Assembly (NCBI GenBank): GCA_013396995.1
Contig: VWZP01004604.1
Coordinates: forward strand, 340,001-404,000
DNA length: 64,000 nucleotides
Reading direction: 5' to 3'
Origin: Dicaeum eximium
Taxonomy: Eukaryota; Chordata; Aves; Passeriformes; Dicaeidae
Of the stretch, positions 12,691-28,227 are shown piece after piece (position 1 is the first letter of the stretch; the number at the start of each line of letters is the position of its first letter). The translations under genes were made by a program, and so were the position numbers. The notes beneath the pieces were generated by a model, which did not search any database, was not told where the DNA came from, and worked only from the letters and a program-made list of their open reading frames with translations.

Positions 12691-15600
12691 TAAAGCTACA
12701 AAAAACTACCCTATTTACTTTCAGATATAGGACTAAGTAATTTCTGCCTTTTGTATGCAGTTTTACCAATAGTCAGTACTATACATAATACTGCCTCAAA
12801 TAGTTTTTGCTCCTAATATTACATTACAGGCATTTACTTTCTTAGAGATACATTGTCCTTTTAGGTCATAGTTAAGACTTGCGTAATGGTACAATGATAT
12901 ACTCTCATTACTACCACAGTGTTTTCACTTTGATAGTATTTTATTTTTGCCTTTGGATCATGAAAGCAAATGTTTTACTGCATACAAGTCATGATTTCTA
13001 AGTTATTTTGTTGCTGGGCAGTATTTTTGGGGATGCATTAAATAACAATTAGTGAGGTATTCATGTGGATTAACATTGCAATTGAGTAATATTAGAAAGC
13101 TTCAGATGATGCTGAGTAGCGAGTGATATAAGGTGTAGAATCACATATGCTATGAAGTATCCTTGCAAAGTTAATTATCTTTTAAAACAGTTTTGTCTAA
13201 TCCTTTAAAATCATGTTAGCCACAGTAGTTGCAATGAAAGAGAGATGAGAATTAATTTAAATGTTAATCTTAGCTGGGGTTTAGATGAAACGACAATTTC
13301 ACTAAATTGCTCTCATGCACTAAATTTCCACATTTTGAATGCACATAGTGTGCAGAATCCCAAACACTGAAGTCTGCAAAGCCTAAACAGTAAAAAATAT
13401 TTCTGAAGATAATCACCTCTGGAAAGAAATATATGTTCAATTGATTAGCAATTCATTAGCTTATGGCATGTTGTATCATGTATCATAACACTACAAGAAA
13501 CATAATCTCCTTTTTGTATTAGAAAAATACACTTAGATACAAAGGGAATTGGGGATTTCTTCTACAGAGATAGAGAAAATGTAGCAATAGCTAAGCGATA
13601 AGCAGATGAGTTATCTTAGGTTCTGAAATCTATATTGCTATGGTTGTACTGTGTCATGAAAACAAGATATATTAGATATATTAGCCAAGGAGAAGCCTTA
13701 TGCTGCACAAATTTGTATCTCTTGGTACTTAGCCAGCTTGCTCAGAACTAGCCTGGGTAACTTTACAGCTCTCACACTTTCTGGACAACCCCAGAGGTAT
13801 TACAGGCATAGAGTGGAATCAAATGCCACATGCTAAGATGCTTTGGAAGCATGGAGAGGGAGTTAAATGCTTCACTTGGATTATATGAACTGTGTACTTT
13901 GATTAGACAACTGAATAAATGGGGAGGAGAGAGGGAAGAGACACTCCTCCTCTGGAATGCTGACAAGAAGTGGCTGTGTGCAGTGTGCCTATTCAGGTGT
14001 GCTTTAGGGACCTACAGCTGGAACAGGCCCCACAGCTGAGCTCCAAAGGGACACATCATGGCTGTTTTAAATACCAGTTTCTGAGATGTTCAGCACAGAG
14101 AAAAACCAAAGGTCGTTTTCATCACATATATGCACACAGTGAATTCTAAGGAGGAATGCATTTGTTGGGAAAAAGTTCATCCCACCTTCATACACTGGCA
14201 GTTTCAAGAATACAACATTTCACCAAATTATATTTAAGTCACATTGTAGGCACATATCCTGCTTCAAAGATCCAGAAATTATTAGTGTTCTAAGCTTTTA
14301 GAAAGCTGGATTTTTTTTTCCCAATAAACATTTGAATAGGAGTCACGAACATATACTTACACAAAGGTTTCAGAGTATCTGGCAGAGTTCACCAACCTTT
14401 TCAAACACACTGGACAGGAGCCCAAGGCTGTGTATTACAACTGAATGTGGCTTTAAGTCTAGTATAAGCTTCATCACAGGGAGATGAAACATTTATTACA
14501 GAAATTCTTTGAAGCTTTAATCCGAAAATTATTACTGCTCTGAGTTTGAGAACTTGCATAAGTAATTCCAAGTACTTTCAAATCCCAGCTTTGACTGCTT
14601 CTTTTCTGCAGTTTGCCATTGTCTCCTTGTAGAATTACCGCTTTAGTGAGCATCTATGCGTAGTCAACACAGCTTGTGCAGGCATGTCAAAGACAATTTT
14701 AAATTAGCATATGCATGAAGCTCAGCTCAAGCTAACAGCTCAGTCTCAGAGCCAGGTTTCTGAAGAATGTAGAAGTGAAATTATTTCTCTCCTTGGCTAT
14801 GCTTAGCAGCAGTACAGAGGATAGAATAGCTCAAGGTATATTCTCTGGTAAGAATTCACCAGTATGTATATCACTGTATTTGCCCTGTAAACAAAAAATG
14901 GTAATTAAGCAGCAAAGCAGTCTCGCATGTAACAATATGCCCCTGGCAACACAGACTGAGAAAGCTGTCTTGCCTTTGTGAAATGTATAAAAACATAACT
15001 TGTATCCATACCTATTTGCTATTGATGTACCAAACTCTAGTGTATACATTCAGCATCATTAAATGCTTCTAATTTAAGCAGTTAAGTTCCAGCTAAGTTT
15101 AATTTTATTTAAGAAATCTTTGAAGCATTGTCTAGCACTAGTTTTCCCATTTGTTTTTAATGGAGGAATTGTGTCTATACACCATAGGGTGCACTCTTCC
15201 TGTCCCCAGAGATGCTGTTCTTTCCATTTTCCTTCCTTCCAAATTGCTCTGCTAAAATCACTGCTTACTATCCACTAAGTAAGGCATAGTTTGGAAAGTT
15301 TAATTTGTATCTCAGGAGGGGAAAAAAAGGCTTAACAATCTAGTTTGGATTTGTTCTGTTTACTATGGCATAAAAATGAATATAATGATGCTTAGAATTC
15401 TCACGTGCTAACTACTGTGTATACAGGAAGCAATTTACATTGCTTTTTACTGTACATTAACATCTATCAATTCACTCTAGTAAAGTACTGTGTACTAATC
15501 AGAAACAAAAGGGATAGGCCTTTAAATGCTCCATATGAAACCTGGAAAAGAAATGCCCTGAGCTCACCCAATCTGACTCAGGCATTAGACCAGATTTAGA

Positions 15601-16787
15601 AGACTGTGCAATGTTCTATTCATAGCAGTATGACTGCACAATTTAAATATCTGAAGATTCAGCTTTTAAGTAGCTCATTAAATATATTTTTAACCTTTTC
15701 CTTTGAAAGAAAAACCCAAATAAATACAGCAAAAATATTTTGAATGCATCAGTCAGTCCCACTCCATGACCAATGTGTAGCTCCAGTGCCATGCATTTGT
15801 GCCAGGAGATGTGAAATTGCCATTATCATTCGAACTGGGGCTATAGGCCACTGAACTGCTGTAACAGCACTATAGCTATTTCTGACTTTGTGGAATGTGG
15901 CCCATGTTTTTCTCAGAAATAAAGGTTAGAAAATGAAAAGAGCACTCATTTTATCTCTCCTGTCTCTCCTGGAGAAGACTGGGAAAGTTACCAGTAAAGA
16001 AATTCATCAGTAGTTCTAAATGACAAAGCATCATCTCTGGCTCAGGAAGTTCTTGAACCACAAAGTGCTTGATGATAGGAATATTTATGGGAGTATATAT
16101 GTTTTCCCTTCCTTTTCCAGTGTTCCCTCAACATCCATTTTGGATGTTGCCTGAGAAAGGATACCAGGTCAGACAAGACATTCAGGCTGACACTGAGAGG
16201 CCATTCTCACGTTTATGGTTCTTTAGATATATTTGGAAGTCTGACTTTAAAACAGCAATATCTCATTTTTTAATAAAAGTAAAGGAGTGCTATAGATGTA
16301 TGCGGTTTCTTTGAACCTACTGTAATTATTATTTCAAGATTTTGCCTTCGGTCTTATTTTTTACATTGCAATGCACCACACCTTTGAAGCACTTAAGCAT
16401 TCAAAGAGCTGGTGAAGGCAGTTTGGTGGTGTTGGGAGGTAAATTACAGCTCTGCTGAATGACTTACTTGGGTACTGACTTTAGATGCTGTGTGAAGTGG
16501 CGATGCTGAATGGCCTCATTAACAACTCTGAGGCCAGTATGCCTGAGAGATGGCACCAGGACAAGGAGATGTTTTATCTCTCTCTAGCAGTGTATGAAAT
16601 GCTTATTGACTGCGCTGAACCTTAAAAGTCAGGCCATTATAGGCAAATACAAGTTCATGGGCTTCATTCCAGACTAAGATTCACAAAGATAAACATGTAT
16701 ATGCTAATTAATGCATCAGAGTGTATTTAGGCCAAACAGATAAAGAGAAAATACTGAAACAGGATTGAGCTGCCCAGATGTAGAATC

Positions 16788-16823
16788 GGGAGAAAGAAAG
16801 GGGAAAGAAAGGGGAAATAAAGA
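16788..16823. repeat. Purine-rich simple repeat
   Basis: GAAAGGGGAAA-type units repeated about three times. Confidence 0.85.
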
Positions 16824-19800
16824 GTCACCCTAAATGGTTTGCGATTTTTTTTTTTAAATTTTACCACTTATGAAACCGCATTTGAGAAATAAGCAATCGT
16901 AGACTCTGATCAAATTATATCAATTTGAGCTGAATCACACAACCACGTTTTAACTGAACTCTTGCCTCCTTGTTTTACAGACAGAACCCTGCTGCATAAC
17001 CCATTTTAAGTAATTCAAGATGCACCTTAGAAAATCCTTGGCCCAAGGGCAGAAAAGTTTTGAAACATTTAAAGTGAATGAAAAAGAACGGGAAGATAAA
17101 GCTGCACAGTGGCTCAGAAGCTAGATTTCTGTGAGGGTAGAAGGAAATTGTTTTTAAACATAGACTGTGCTTATTAAGGTTAAAAGGAAACATGACATTT
17201 TTCAGCATAAAATTTGAAGACTGAGATGAGAAAGAGAATCAACAGGCTAAAATGTCTGGCAAGGCCAAATTACATGGTTAAGGTGTAGGAACAAATTCAT
17301 GGCACAAGTAAAAGTAATGTCCTTGAGCTGGATACATGGTTAACTTTGCTTACTGAGGCTTTAATCCTCAAGTCACTCTGTCCTCTTTAGATCAGAGTGA
17401 CTCTTAGGATGGGTTGTATAACTATCATAATATTTATATAAGAAACAACAACAGCAACACTAACAACAACTATAATAATACTAATATCTGTTCCTTTTAT
17501 GAACTTTTCCAAAACACCTTTTTTTCCACTTCATGTGCTACTGATGAAAAAACCTGCAGAGTGAATAAATAAAATTGCTATTGAATTTTGCCACAACTTC
17601 ATCCTTTGTCAAGACTGAAAGATCTTAATGCTAGTAGTCTTCAAGATCTGTGCTCCAACGACTTTGACCAACACTCTTCAGCAAATCAGATTTGTTACTG
17701 TCTCAATGTATGAAAAAACAGATGCAACACAATGCAGCTGGATCAAGTAGCTATCATTCCTATGTAAACTTGAAAGGTATTGAATATGAATCTGAATTAT
17801 GTATTTCAAACTGAAATGGCAGAAACAACTAAATTTCTAATATCTAGACAACTGTAATTTCAGGCTGGAATTACTGATTATAAAATTAATTTTTTTTGCC
17901 CATATAATTCAATAAAATAACAGATTTTTACTCCTTATGATAAAAATTGTATCTGTTACAAAAATGTAAGACAAAAAGTACACTCTAGTTAATGAAGACT
18001 TAAACAAGTGATAATTAATCTGGATACAATTTATGCAGTTATTATGATGCTTCTGAATTGCAAATCAAACGAAATATCTGTTTTGTTGAAAGCAAAGCAA
18101 ACAACAAAAGTGAATCTGTCTATTCTAAGTCACGTCACAGAAACATGTAATGCTTCTCCAGTTAAACATAATAAAAATTACTCTTAAAATAACCAAAACC
18201 TTTTCTGCACTATTCTACTGACGCCCCAATTCAGAACAAACACACACCATGGGTGAACTCCAGCCCACTGGCTTCAATGGCAAGATCAAGATCCTTTGTG
18301 ATTATTAAGGGTGCAAATTTACCTGATGTTTCAAGGTGCATGAAGAAGTGCTTTCAAGGTTGCTGAAAGTCTCATTTTTCAAAGGTCACAGATAATGAAA
18401 TCTCCATGTCCCTTTAAATTACACAAAAGCAGCTAAAGGACAGGACTTAGGGATCACCTGGGGAATAATGAGGAAGGGGGAAATATCTTTAAATTATTTT
18501 AAATTTATAAGGCAGCTTTTTATTTTTTTCTTTCTTCTTCCTAATCAGTTTTATTATTGTGGACAACAGGTACCTTGCTTTATATATGACATAATACTAT
18601 CTTGCATACTTTTTATTTTATTAAGAATTTATGTCCTAATGCTACATACAGCAGTTTTTTTCATGCATAGTTTGTGACTGACACTATAACCAGAAAATTG
18701 TGCTTGTTCACCTGCACAAGGCAGTCAGCTGTAAACTACTGTCCCATTTTCTGAGTGAATTTTCACCAGGATATCCATATGCACTGTATATCTGTGCCTG
18801 GAAGGCCACTGATAAAAATTACTGATCATTGCAAAAAACTCTCCTAACTGATAGCTTTTTCAATTTAATTTTTGAACACATTCTACAGTTTAGGTTCAGA
18901 GAAAGACTGGAACCACAATGCTGAAGGAGAAAAAAGTCAGGAGGTAAATTTCAGAGCAACAGTTTTGTAATGTATTGAAGTTGTACTGTTACAGATGTCC
19001 ATTTTTCTAGTTTTAACTCTCTCTTTATTAACTCTAAATTAAATCATGAGATACAAAAAAAGTTACTTCTGTTTAAGAGTCCTAGACATCTGGGGTTTTT
19101 GATAAGAAAAGAAGCCCTTTACAATCTTCAGCAAAATAGAATATGGGAGAGATAGTGAGGGCAGCATTCAGAATTCATTATCACAGTCACTGTGAAGAAT
19201 CCTCTCTTAAGAGCTGTGGCAATTATGTGTAGCTAAAAGAGTAAAACCTGGAAGCTCACCCTGATGAGTGATGACTGTGAAATCAAATATGATCCAAGTA
19301 AAAACTAAGAGTACAGCACAGAAAGGTATCCAAGTTGACTGTGATATGACAGAGCTTAAGCCATGAGAACTTTACCCTGATGCTGTAAAGAAGAAAGTGA
19401 AATAATATTTCTTAAATCCTTCTATGCAACACAGCTTATTTCTTGTGTTTATCCAGCAAGAAAACTTATCCAGATTACTATCTTGTGTTTATCTGGCCTT
19501 TCCAGAGATCTCTCCAGGTTGCACCAGGTAGCAGTGAGTATCACACACAGCAAAATGCCATAGCAGACTGCCATCTGATTAGAACTGTACCATTTCATTT
19601 GCAAAGTCTACTTCAGTTACAGATTAACAAAAAGGATTTAAATTATTGAAGGAGAAAATTAGTAGCTGGTAAAAGAAAGGAAAGAAAAAAGCATGCTGGA
19701 AATTATAGGGAAACCACAGGACTTGATTATACTATATGTTTTAGCTTTTGCATACAGTTTATCATTTTTATGTGAGAAGTCTCATCAAAACCAAATATAC

Positions 19801-21550
19801 TTTCCAGAGATTATTAACTTGTCCAGTGAAAAAACATAGATATTTAACTGAATTGTAAGTCAGCTCAAAGCCTCTGAAGTCAAGTCTCAAATTTACATAT
19901 TAGGCATGATGAAAAATATGACCTATTTGGAACAGTGGAATCATAGTCTAATCTGTTTAACTTTTACGGTTGCCACCATGGAACTGGTAGTAAAGGCATG
20001 GGAACTCATACTAAAGACATGGGGTGGTAATGCCTTTTCCCTTTTTTGCTAGAAATCTCACTCCTCATCTACTTCAGGATCTACTTTACTAGCAGATCCT
20101 TCCTGAATAGTACCCGTGTTTAATCTGCAATACATGAAACAAAAGATGGGTAGAATCCTTTGCCAAACTTAGAACAAACAGCAAGTTCCAACAGCTCCTC
20201 CAGTCCTCCCTTTCACTACCCAAAGGCATACAAAAGTCAGGTAACTGTTTCAAGTTCTTTTCTTTAGCAACGTTTGATCTAGCAGGCCTAAGAGTATTTT
20301 TTGTATTCCCATACCTAAATATATGCATTAGGTACCATAAACCAAATATTATAGAGCCCATTGTAAGGATGGGTAGATTCTACAGAAAAAGATCTGTGTC
20401 AGCAATAAAAGCTTTCCTGAATTTCTTCCACCTGGCATTCACTGTAACCCCAGTCACTTCTCAAATAAGGCCCATAAACCCTTTTACTGCAAGTGTGAAT
20501 AGGCAGAAAGGTTTGAGTATTAAAAATAAGCTTAAGAGCAGCAAGTCTTAGCACACCATCTGCAGTGATCACTCTCAAATATTTATTATGTAAGTAGCAC
20601 TAAGGAATAGTCAATGAAGTTTGTCAGAGAGCTGAGGAGAGTTCAGAGGAGAAAGCTGTGTCAAGCAGCTTGTGACAGTATAAAGAGACTACAGAAATAT
20701 ATGCATCCAAGGAGAGAGCTTTCAGGCAGTGGAAGTTGAAATATAGCATTCAGTCACTCAGTTTCATGAATACACACAAGGTTATTACATGAAAGGAAAC
20801 TACAGTTCTAGCAATTCTGTGTACTGCAATCCAGGTGTGTTTTCTGCCAAGGATGACCTCCTGACAAGGACCTTATTTTCATCTCAATGCCCTGGATTCT
20901 CAATTATATACTTCATAATCACTTTGATATCATGAATACAGACTTCCTAGAATATTGTCTGATAGTTTGTCCTAAGAGCAAATCCCCAGAAATAGAATGC
21001 CTGGTCTCAAGAAGAGGCAGAGACTGCTCTTGTTCCTTTCTCTCTTGTTTCTTGAAGGTCTATTCTCAACTGTTAGACTGCTAACTTTCTAACAGTCATC
21101 TTCACTTCCAGAGGCATCCAAGGACCAACAGCTATATTATGAATAGGCTCTCAAGTGTTCTGTGCTTCAGCTTGTCTCTTGTGCAGACTAATACTGCTCT
21201 GCCAGTGTTTATTCAGCAGTTGCCATTGTCTGATACAATGGGCCTGGGTTACCATTTATCAGACTTGTTCTTCCAGCTAGTCTACATTCCTCGTCCTTGC
21301 CACTTCCAGGATCAGGAGATACTTTATGAAAATACTTCCTGAGCCTGCCAAAGGGGCATGCTCCCCTCTTCAAAAACAAGAATCACTTTCATACTAAATT
21401 TAAAACTGAAGTAAATGCTTTGAAAAAGATTTGATTAATATCCCTGATATAATTATATCTTTCTTCTTATGCTTCTTGGTTCCAAGAAATAAAATCTCAG
21501 TTTCTCTATTCTAGCTTGATTTCATTATGTCATATTTGTAACTTTTGCCA

Positions 21551-21709
21551 CTCTCTGTAAGTTCAGTACAAGCTTTGTGGAAGAAGGAGTTTAAACATTT
21601 TGCACTGTGCACAAACTATGTGTNTTCTCTGCAAGTTCAGTACAAGCTTTGTGGAGTAGCTTTATTAAGAAGGAGTTTAAACATTTTGCACTGTGCACAA
21701 ACTATGTGT
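21551..21709. repeat. Duplicated 73-85 base segment flanking a single N
   Basis: The segment at 21551-21623 recurs at 21625-21709 with one substitution or so and a 12-base insertion (AGTAGCTTTATT) in the second copy. The two copies are separated by exactly one N at 21624. This may be a true tandem duplication or two alleles or reads joined by the assembler. Confidence 0.95.
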
Positions 21710-24700
21710 AAAAATTATTAAAATGCAAAGTGGTAGAAATTAACAAAAATAATTAAACCACCTTATAACTAAAATGAAAAAAAAGTAGTTCAACTAGCAA
21801 CATGTATTTTTGCTTAGGAAAATCTCTGACCAGCTTTTACAACTCTTGTCACAACCACATTTTTCATTTGTTTCATATGTACTCAGCTAGAGGTTTTCAG
21901 AATCTTCACAGAAGACTGGTATGCTCAATAAACCAATTATCATAAAGCTCCTGATTCATGCACCCTTGACCTAGATAACCATAAATAATCCTTTCACTAT
22001 CAACTGGAGAGTAATGATGTACTGAACAGTATGGATGCCCTCTGCAGGTAGAACACAAAACCACTGTAATTCTGGATTTTCTTTGAGTCTGCCTATTTAA
22101 GTGGGAGCTACATAAACAGGTCTACACTAGTCCTTGTCAGCCTGCTCTGACATTGTCTGACAATTTAAAATGGTACAGTAGCATCTCCAGATACTGCTGA
22201 TAGGCATTTTTTAATCTATCACACACTTTTCACCAGTCACCAAGGCAGCCAGTGTCTGTACTGCTGAATTAGACAGGAACATAGAGCCAGATCAAGCCCT
22301 GGTATGGTTTGACTGTACCAGCTACTATTTTTTCCCATACTTCTGTATAATGCTACCTTTAAGTCTTAACCAGTCACAGGAGGTGTTGGACATCCTTCCC
22401 TTAATTCTAAATATTTGAATAGGTAAATTATGCCTAAAGATAAAGCAGTGTTCTATTTTGTCCAGGGGACATCAAGGGCCAACTGGTGCATACCATGGAT
22501 ATAACCAACTCTGTGCCATTTGACCTCTGATCTAGACACCAGTCCCTCCTCTCTAAAGCCTCAGTAACCTACTGCAAGAGCCACGTTTTAAAATAACCAA
22601 TACTGCATTTTCCTGAAAGGCCAATTTAGTGTGGAGGACAGCATATGTTAGGCAGCACACAAGCAACAGGTGAAAAGAGCTTCCTGTTGAAGCTGTTGTC
22701 AAAACAGAGCTGCACCACCGCTTGCTCTGAGCCTACTGCTGTCTCTGCCCACTAACGTTGCCAGAGGTTTCAGAGCCTGTGTCACAGCAATCTCCTATTC
22801 TTTACAGGAAAACAGCAGTCAGCAACAATTGCATGCCTGAACTCCATGACCCTCAGCCTCATGATCTCCATCTCAGCATATTCATGCTGGTTTTCTGACT
22901 GGTCAAGTCTACTGTGGATGAGATCAACAAAAATGTAAATCTATGCACTCAGTTTAAGAGAAGGATGATCTCATCCCTTAGCCAAAGATAAGTGTGAATA
23001 AAACTGTTTGAAGACAATTATGAAATCAGAGCAGAAAACAAGGCTTTAAACACAGTCTTTACTGGAACAAGAAAACTGATGAACATCATGTGGAGCGCAG
23101 TAAATGTCATATGCAACAAGAATAACAAAGCAACAAAACCACGAACAATCAAAACCAGAAAAAGATGAGAGGATGACAGAGAAAAATCTATGGCTACACT
23201 TAACTTAGTCACCACAATTTTTGTTATTTTCACAGGAGCTTCTGACCTCTTTCATAAGAGCATGCCCAAAACATCTTGCCTTGGGGTAGATTGACTCCAA
23301 TGGATGGCCTTGACTTGCAGCTGCATATGAGCTGCAGCTCTAACTTCATGTGCAGTACAGAGGATCAGGTATATTCAAAGACTTCAGATGTACAGACAAA
23401 TTACTTGCTTGTACGTGTCCCTAACTCTGTCACGAAGTTCAGGTAATTCATACTGTCCACCAAATCAGTACACACAACTACAATGCCTGTCTGTTTACTA
23501 AGAACATGAATAAATTACTTCATTCCTGTATTTGAGAAAGCAAAGAGTGGTATTCTACATACAGGAGCCTCAGCTGCCAGTACAGTAAGAACTGAGGAAC
23601 AGAAAACCATTTGATCAGCTTTGAGTTCAAAGACATGTCATAGCATATGTAACTTCCAAACTGGATTATTGTGACATGGCAGTTACAAAAATACTTTTCT
23701 TTTTCTGTCCATACCCACATCTTACCAGTCAGGTCCATGAATATTGCTTTGGACTTTCTGGGTAGTCTGCTTCATTCTCAGTTTATCAAAGGTCTTGAGT
23801 CACACATTTAAGTTCCATGAAAATCACATTGTATGTATGTGTACACAGTTCTGAATTGAATCCTGATGTACATTTCAGCAATTTTTTTTCTGCTGGAAAT
23901 ACAGCAGTGTCCGTAGCTGACATCAGAAAACCTAACAGAGAATGCTTCTCATGGGTGCTGCAGGTGTGCCAAGAACTAACCAAGGCGGGGGCAGATCAAC
24001 TATGAGAGCTGTGATTAACTGAAAATGCTTTTCTGAAGGTCCTGTATTAAGGTCCCTCCTTTTATGTGCAACCTAACAGAGAACAGATAAATCCTTACTT
24101 TTTCTCCCCTGACGCATTTGTTGAAATGCTAAGGGAAAGATTATTTTTAAGATTAAGTCTATGACAATAGACTTAGCAGCAAGAGACAAAGACCAGTACC
24201 TTGTTTTATTTGCATGTTGTTTTGCAAGTTATTCTTGTTTCTAAGCTGCATGTTCTGCTTTCCAAAGAATGCACAAGTGGTTTTGATTTTGCGTGTATGC
24301 CCATATAAAATTTCTACTTCCAAAACTCCAATGTATTGCACACTACTTGCATTTTCCTGAAAATTATGAAGCCCAAACTTGTCACAGACTTCTTACATTA
24401 ACTGTGAATTCTGCAGCTGTCTCCACTGATTTGCAAGTTAGCACTGTACACAACATGCCTGTCCTGCCAAAGACCAATCTAATTCACCCCTCCTGCACGA
24501 AATGCCACCACCACTACACCACTTGTCACTTTTTAAATTTTTCATCAATTCCATTCCTCTACAGCTACCTCAAGGTCGTTACTGCCAATGTTAAACTTTT
24601 ACTGTTCAAACAAAACATCTTCATTAACTTGCCAATATATTTAATTAAAAATAGACTACATGCCTTGGGTGGGGCTTACATAGGTCCCAAGTTGGGTTCA

Positions 24701-27700
24701 TCTTCACACTCTGTAACATAAACTAAGTGGGAATTTATCAAGGTGTCTGCACATGAAATATCTGAGAAAGCAGGGACTGTAAAGCTGCCAAGTTTCAAGT
24801 ATGCACCTGGGCATACCATCACAGAATCTGCAATATAGCATGTCAACAGGTTGTCACAGCCATAGACTGAGAGTTAGTAGGATGGCAGAGTATGTTGAAT
24901 TTACAGCATTTTAACACAGGCCAATGCTTATTTTCTGAATACAATGTTAACATTGGATTTTCTGATTTGCAGAAGGTTTTATATTTAATGGACTATGTGT
25001 AAAATTCCCAAGGCTCTCAAGATTACTTAAGAGTGTGTATCATTGCAGCTAAACTTCAGTTCAAGCAGAGAATTTTTATATTTTTTAAAAGAAGTTAATA
25101 AACATCATCTGCATCTACCATCACACCTCCAAATATTATTGCATTTATGCTTAAATCTAAAAGACAAAGCATCTCACTCTGCTTACAAGAAAAGCAAGAG
25201 TTTAAAGATAAAGCTGTTAGCATTTGAACTTAAATTAAGTAATAGAATAAGATAAAAATTAAACCCAAGAATTATTGCTAGAAAAAACTCAGTAAGAATT
25301 CAGAGACAGAATTCCAGAAATTGTTGAGTATTCTCTTCTTCCATCCTTATTCATAGTTTCGTTTAATGAAGAAATGTGTGTAATAGCCGTTCCATAAACA
25401 ACAAAAACTAACCTGAACAAATAAAAACAAACAACTAAAAATGAACTGAAAATGCACCACTCAGTTCTGATGCAACTAATTTTCGAGCACCATCTGCTGG
25501 TCTGCTTCTAAAACAACAACCCAATTTCCCAATTGCTGGTAACATCTGGATAATCATCAGGTCTGTATTGACTTATCTGTTACATATTTATTAAAAGCTC
25601 CCACAAGTCATGCATTGGCATCATACTAGAGGAAACAGCAGAATTAATGTAATAATGAATGGCTATAGAGAGGTGTGTTGGGAAGTTTAAAATGCCTGAA
25701 GTTACAAACATTCTGAATTCCCAGTTTACATCTAACTAAAGAACAACAAGAACAGTGCTGGGGTTTCTTTTGATCTAGATTTGAAAGCCTTAACCATCAG
25801 TTGAGACTACTTGAAAGTTTTCAATGAAGTTCCTTACTCAGTTCCAGGAGTCTCCTCTTTTGATGTCCTACTAAAATTTCAAGCTTTTTTTCTTGTTGCA
25901 TTCAGCTTTAGTTCCAAGATATAAGCCCTTTTGGAAGCACCCTACAAGTTTCACAGTCTTCCAAGGGAAAAAAATTACAATGGAATATCCATCTAAGGAA
26001 GAACTGCACTCTAATAAAACAACGTGGGAACAGACTACCAGGAATTAATAATACAAAGTAGCATGCAACAGAACCCAGAAAATCTTTTAGAATAAATTCT
26101 GCTCCAAGAAATCCAGACTTATTTACTTTTACAGATTGAGTTATATGTGTATTAGAGGAAATAGTATCTATTATTCCTGTCTATTTTCTATTGCATTTTG
26201 AATGGTTATATTGATATCCTGGCTCCTGCTCATGTTTAATAGCAGCAGAAGCTGACAAAGTGAAAGATTTGTTTCAAGTTTCCTTGTATCTTCCTGCATT
26301 TCCCTGCCCTTTTAGGCAATGTTTGCAGTGGACTTCAGAGTAGACAGAGGTGACTAAATCAATCCCAAATGCTTGAATTTGTTACAGCAAGCAGAATTAC
26401 TACTATCTTTCTGTTGTTATTCTTAGGCAATACAAGATTGGATAAAAATATTCATCCTTTATTTAAAATAACAAGCTTTATCTGCCATGCTATCTGTATT
26501 TTTCATGTGCATGAAATGAAATGTGTTCCTTTGTTCAGTTTCACAATGAGTAACTTCTCCATAACTACAGTGACATGGGCCTTCAGAGCACTTGCAGATC
26601 CACAGCTACACCATTCCCTCTGTTCAAGCTTCTCATACTCTCTTCTCTACATATAAAGTATTCTCTACTCTCTTTTCTACATAAAAGTCACAATACTTTG
26701 CTTACACAGCTTACTTACTCTCATGGTCTTTTCCTACTGCAGTGCCTTGTAAACCACTTGATGCAATAGACTAGAAACACAGGGCTGAAAGGACAGACTG
26801 TGAGGAAGAAATGTACATTTTTCCAGGGATTTCCACTGCTTTTGTAGCTGAAGCTAAGAAAATTGACAGTGCTACATACCTCTGTGGTCTAGATTCCCTT
26901 CCTTTCTCCCATGGGCTGGTTTAAGACTGCTGCATCCACATGCTTTTCCCACAGCTAGGACAAGTACCACAGAACCCACCAGCAGCAATTTCATATGCCA
27001 TCATTCTGTATTTGCATTTCACCATTGAGGCCTACTCTTTTTTTATAAAATCTGGATTAAATTACATCTGATTTCTGAAAGACTGAAAATGTCAATTTTC
27101 CTGTGATAATTGGGTAAGTGTACTCTTGTCCCACCTTTGCAGGAAGGCTTCATGGTGGTTATGAAGCTCCTGGAAGGACCAGCACACTACAGATTGCTCT
27201 TGGATAGCAAGATTTCTGCACAAAATGAGCTACATAATAATCTTTTTGCATAGTTTAGGAATTACTGTCCTCTTAGACAGGGTAATATTCCATTCCATTG
27301 CCAGTCAGTAAATGGGAACAGATTTAATATATACTGTTAAATAAATGAAGTCTGAGAACACCATTTGTCTCACACTGCAGACCGACTAGCACTGTTACAA
27401 AAGTTTGGTGCCAACATACAGCAAGCCACTGACTTAAAATGCTGAAAAACACTGTTATGGTATTGTCTTATATGCTGCCTCCTTCAGAATTTAATTTTAA
27501 GAATCTATCTCTTTAGGGATTTCTCTCTTCTCTGGAAGACAGCTACATAGTTCAGGAAAGATAATAATCCTTTTGCGAAAACTCCTGTTATTTTAAGATG
27601 TCTATTATTCTATAGTAGGCTGATGATAGGAATATTAATGTAAAAAAATAGAAAATACTTTGCACTTCACATTATCAGAACACTGAGCTGTGATATAAAA

Positions 27701-28227
27701 GGCCTGATTCAAAAGACAGACAATCCTTTCAGTGAAAAAATAAAACCATAGAAAAACTAGAAAGAGAAGGAGCAAATAAGCAGAAGTGAATTTATGTGAT
27801 TGGAACATTGTTTGCATGTGATCATGTTTTATAATTTCTTTTCAATCTTTTTTTTTTTCAATGTTAGTGCCTAGTCAAGTGACTTCTCCAGTCAAACAGC
27901 ATGGGAAGATACTTGTATGTCACTTCTCAGTAATGTATCTCTTGCAATATGATAGAAAAGAGCCTGAAACTTACTGCTAAGTTCATTAGAAATATTCCTT
28001 TGTGACAGAAAAAGGTATGATGAAAGGAAGGAGTTAGTGCTCAGTATAAGGCAAAGAGTTTTAAATATATGTCCCTGTAACTATGCAATTTTGTTGCTCT
28101 ATAGCATATGTCCCATATTTTTCCAAGCAGTCAGTTTAAGCTTTAAAATATTTGCCTTTTGTCCTTGAAGTTATCTTTCCAAATGGGTTGATATGAAAGA
28201 TGGCCAAAATTAGGCAGCTGTCACGCC

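Noticed and set aside
12383..12769. 128-codon minus-strand open frame
   Set aside because: It overlaps a CR1 relic on the other strand and has no domain-like sequence.
24293..24721. 142-codon plus-strand open frame, longest outside the GC-rich islands
   Set aside because: Low-complexity composition, no recognisable domain and no splice context; expected by chance in 64 kb.
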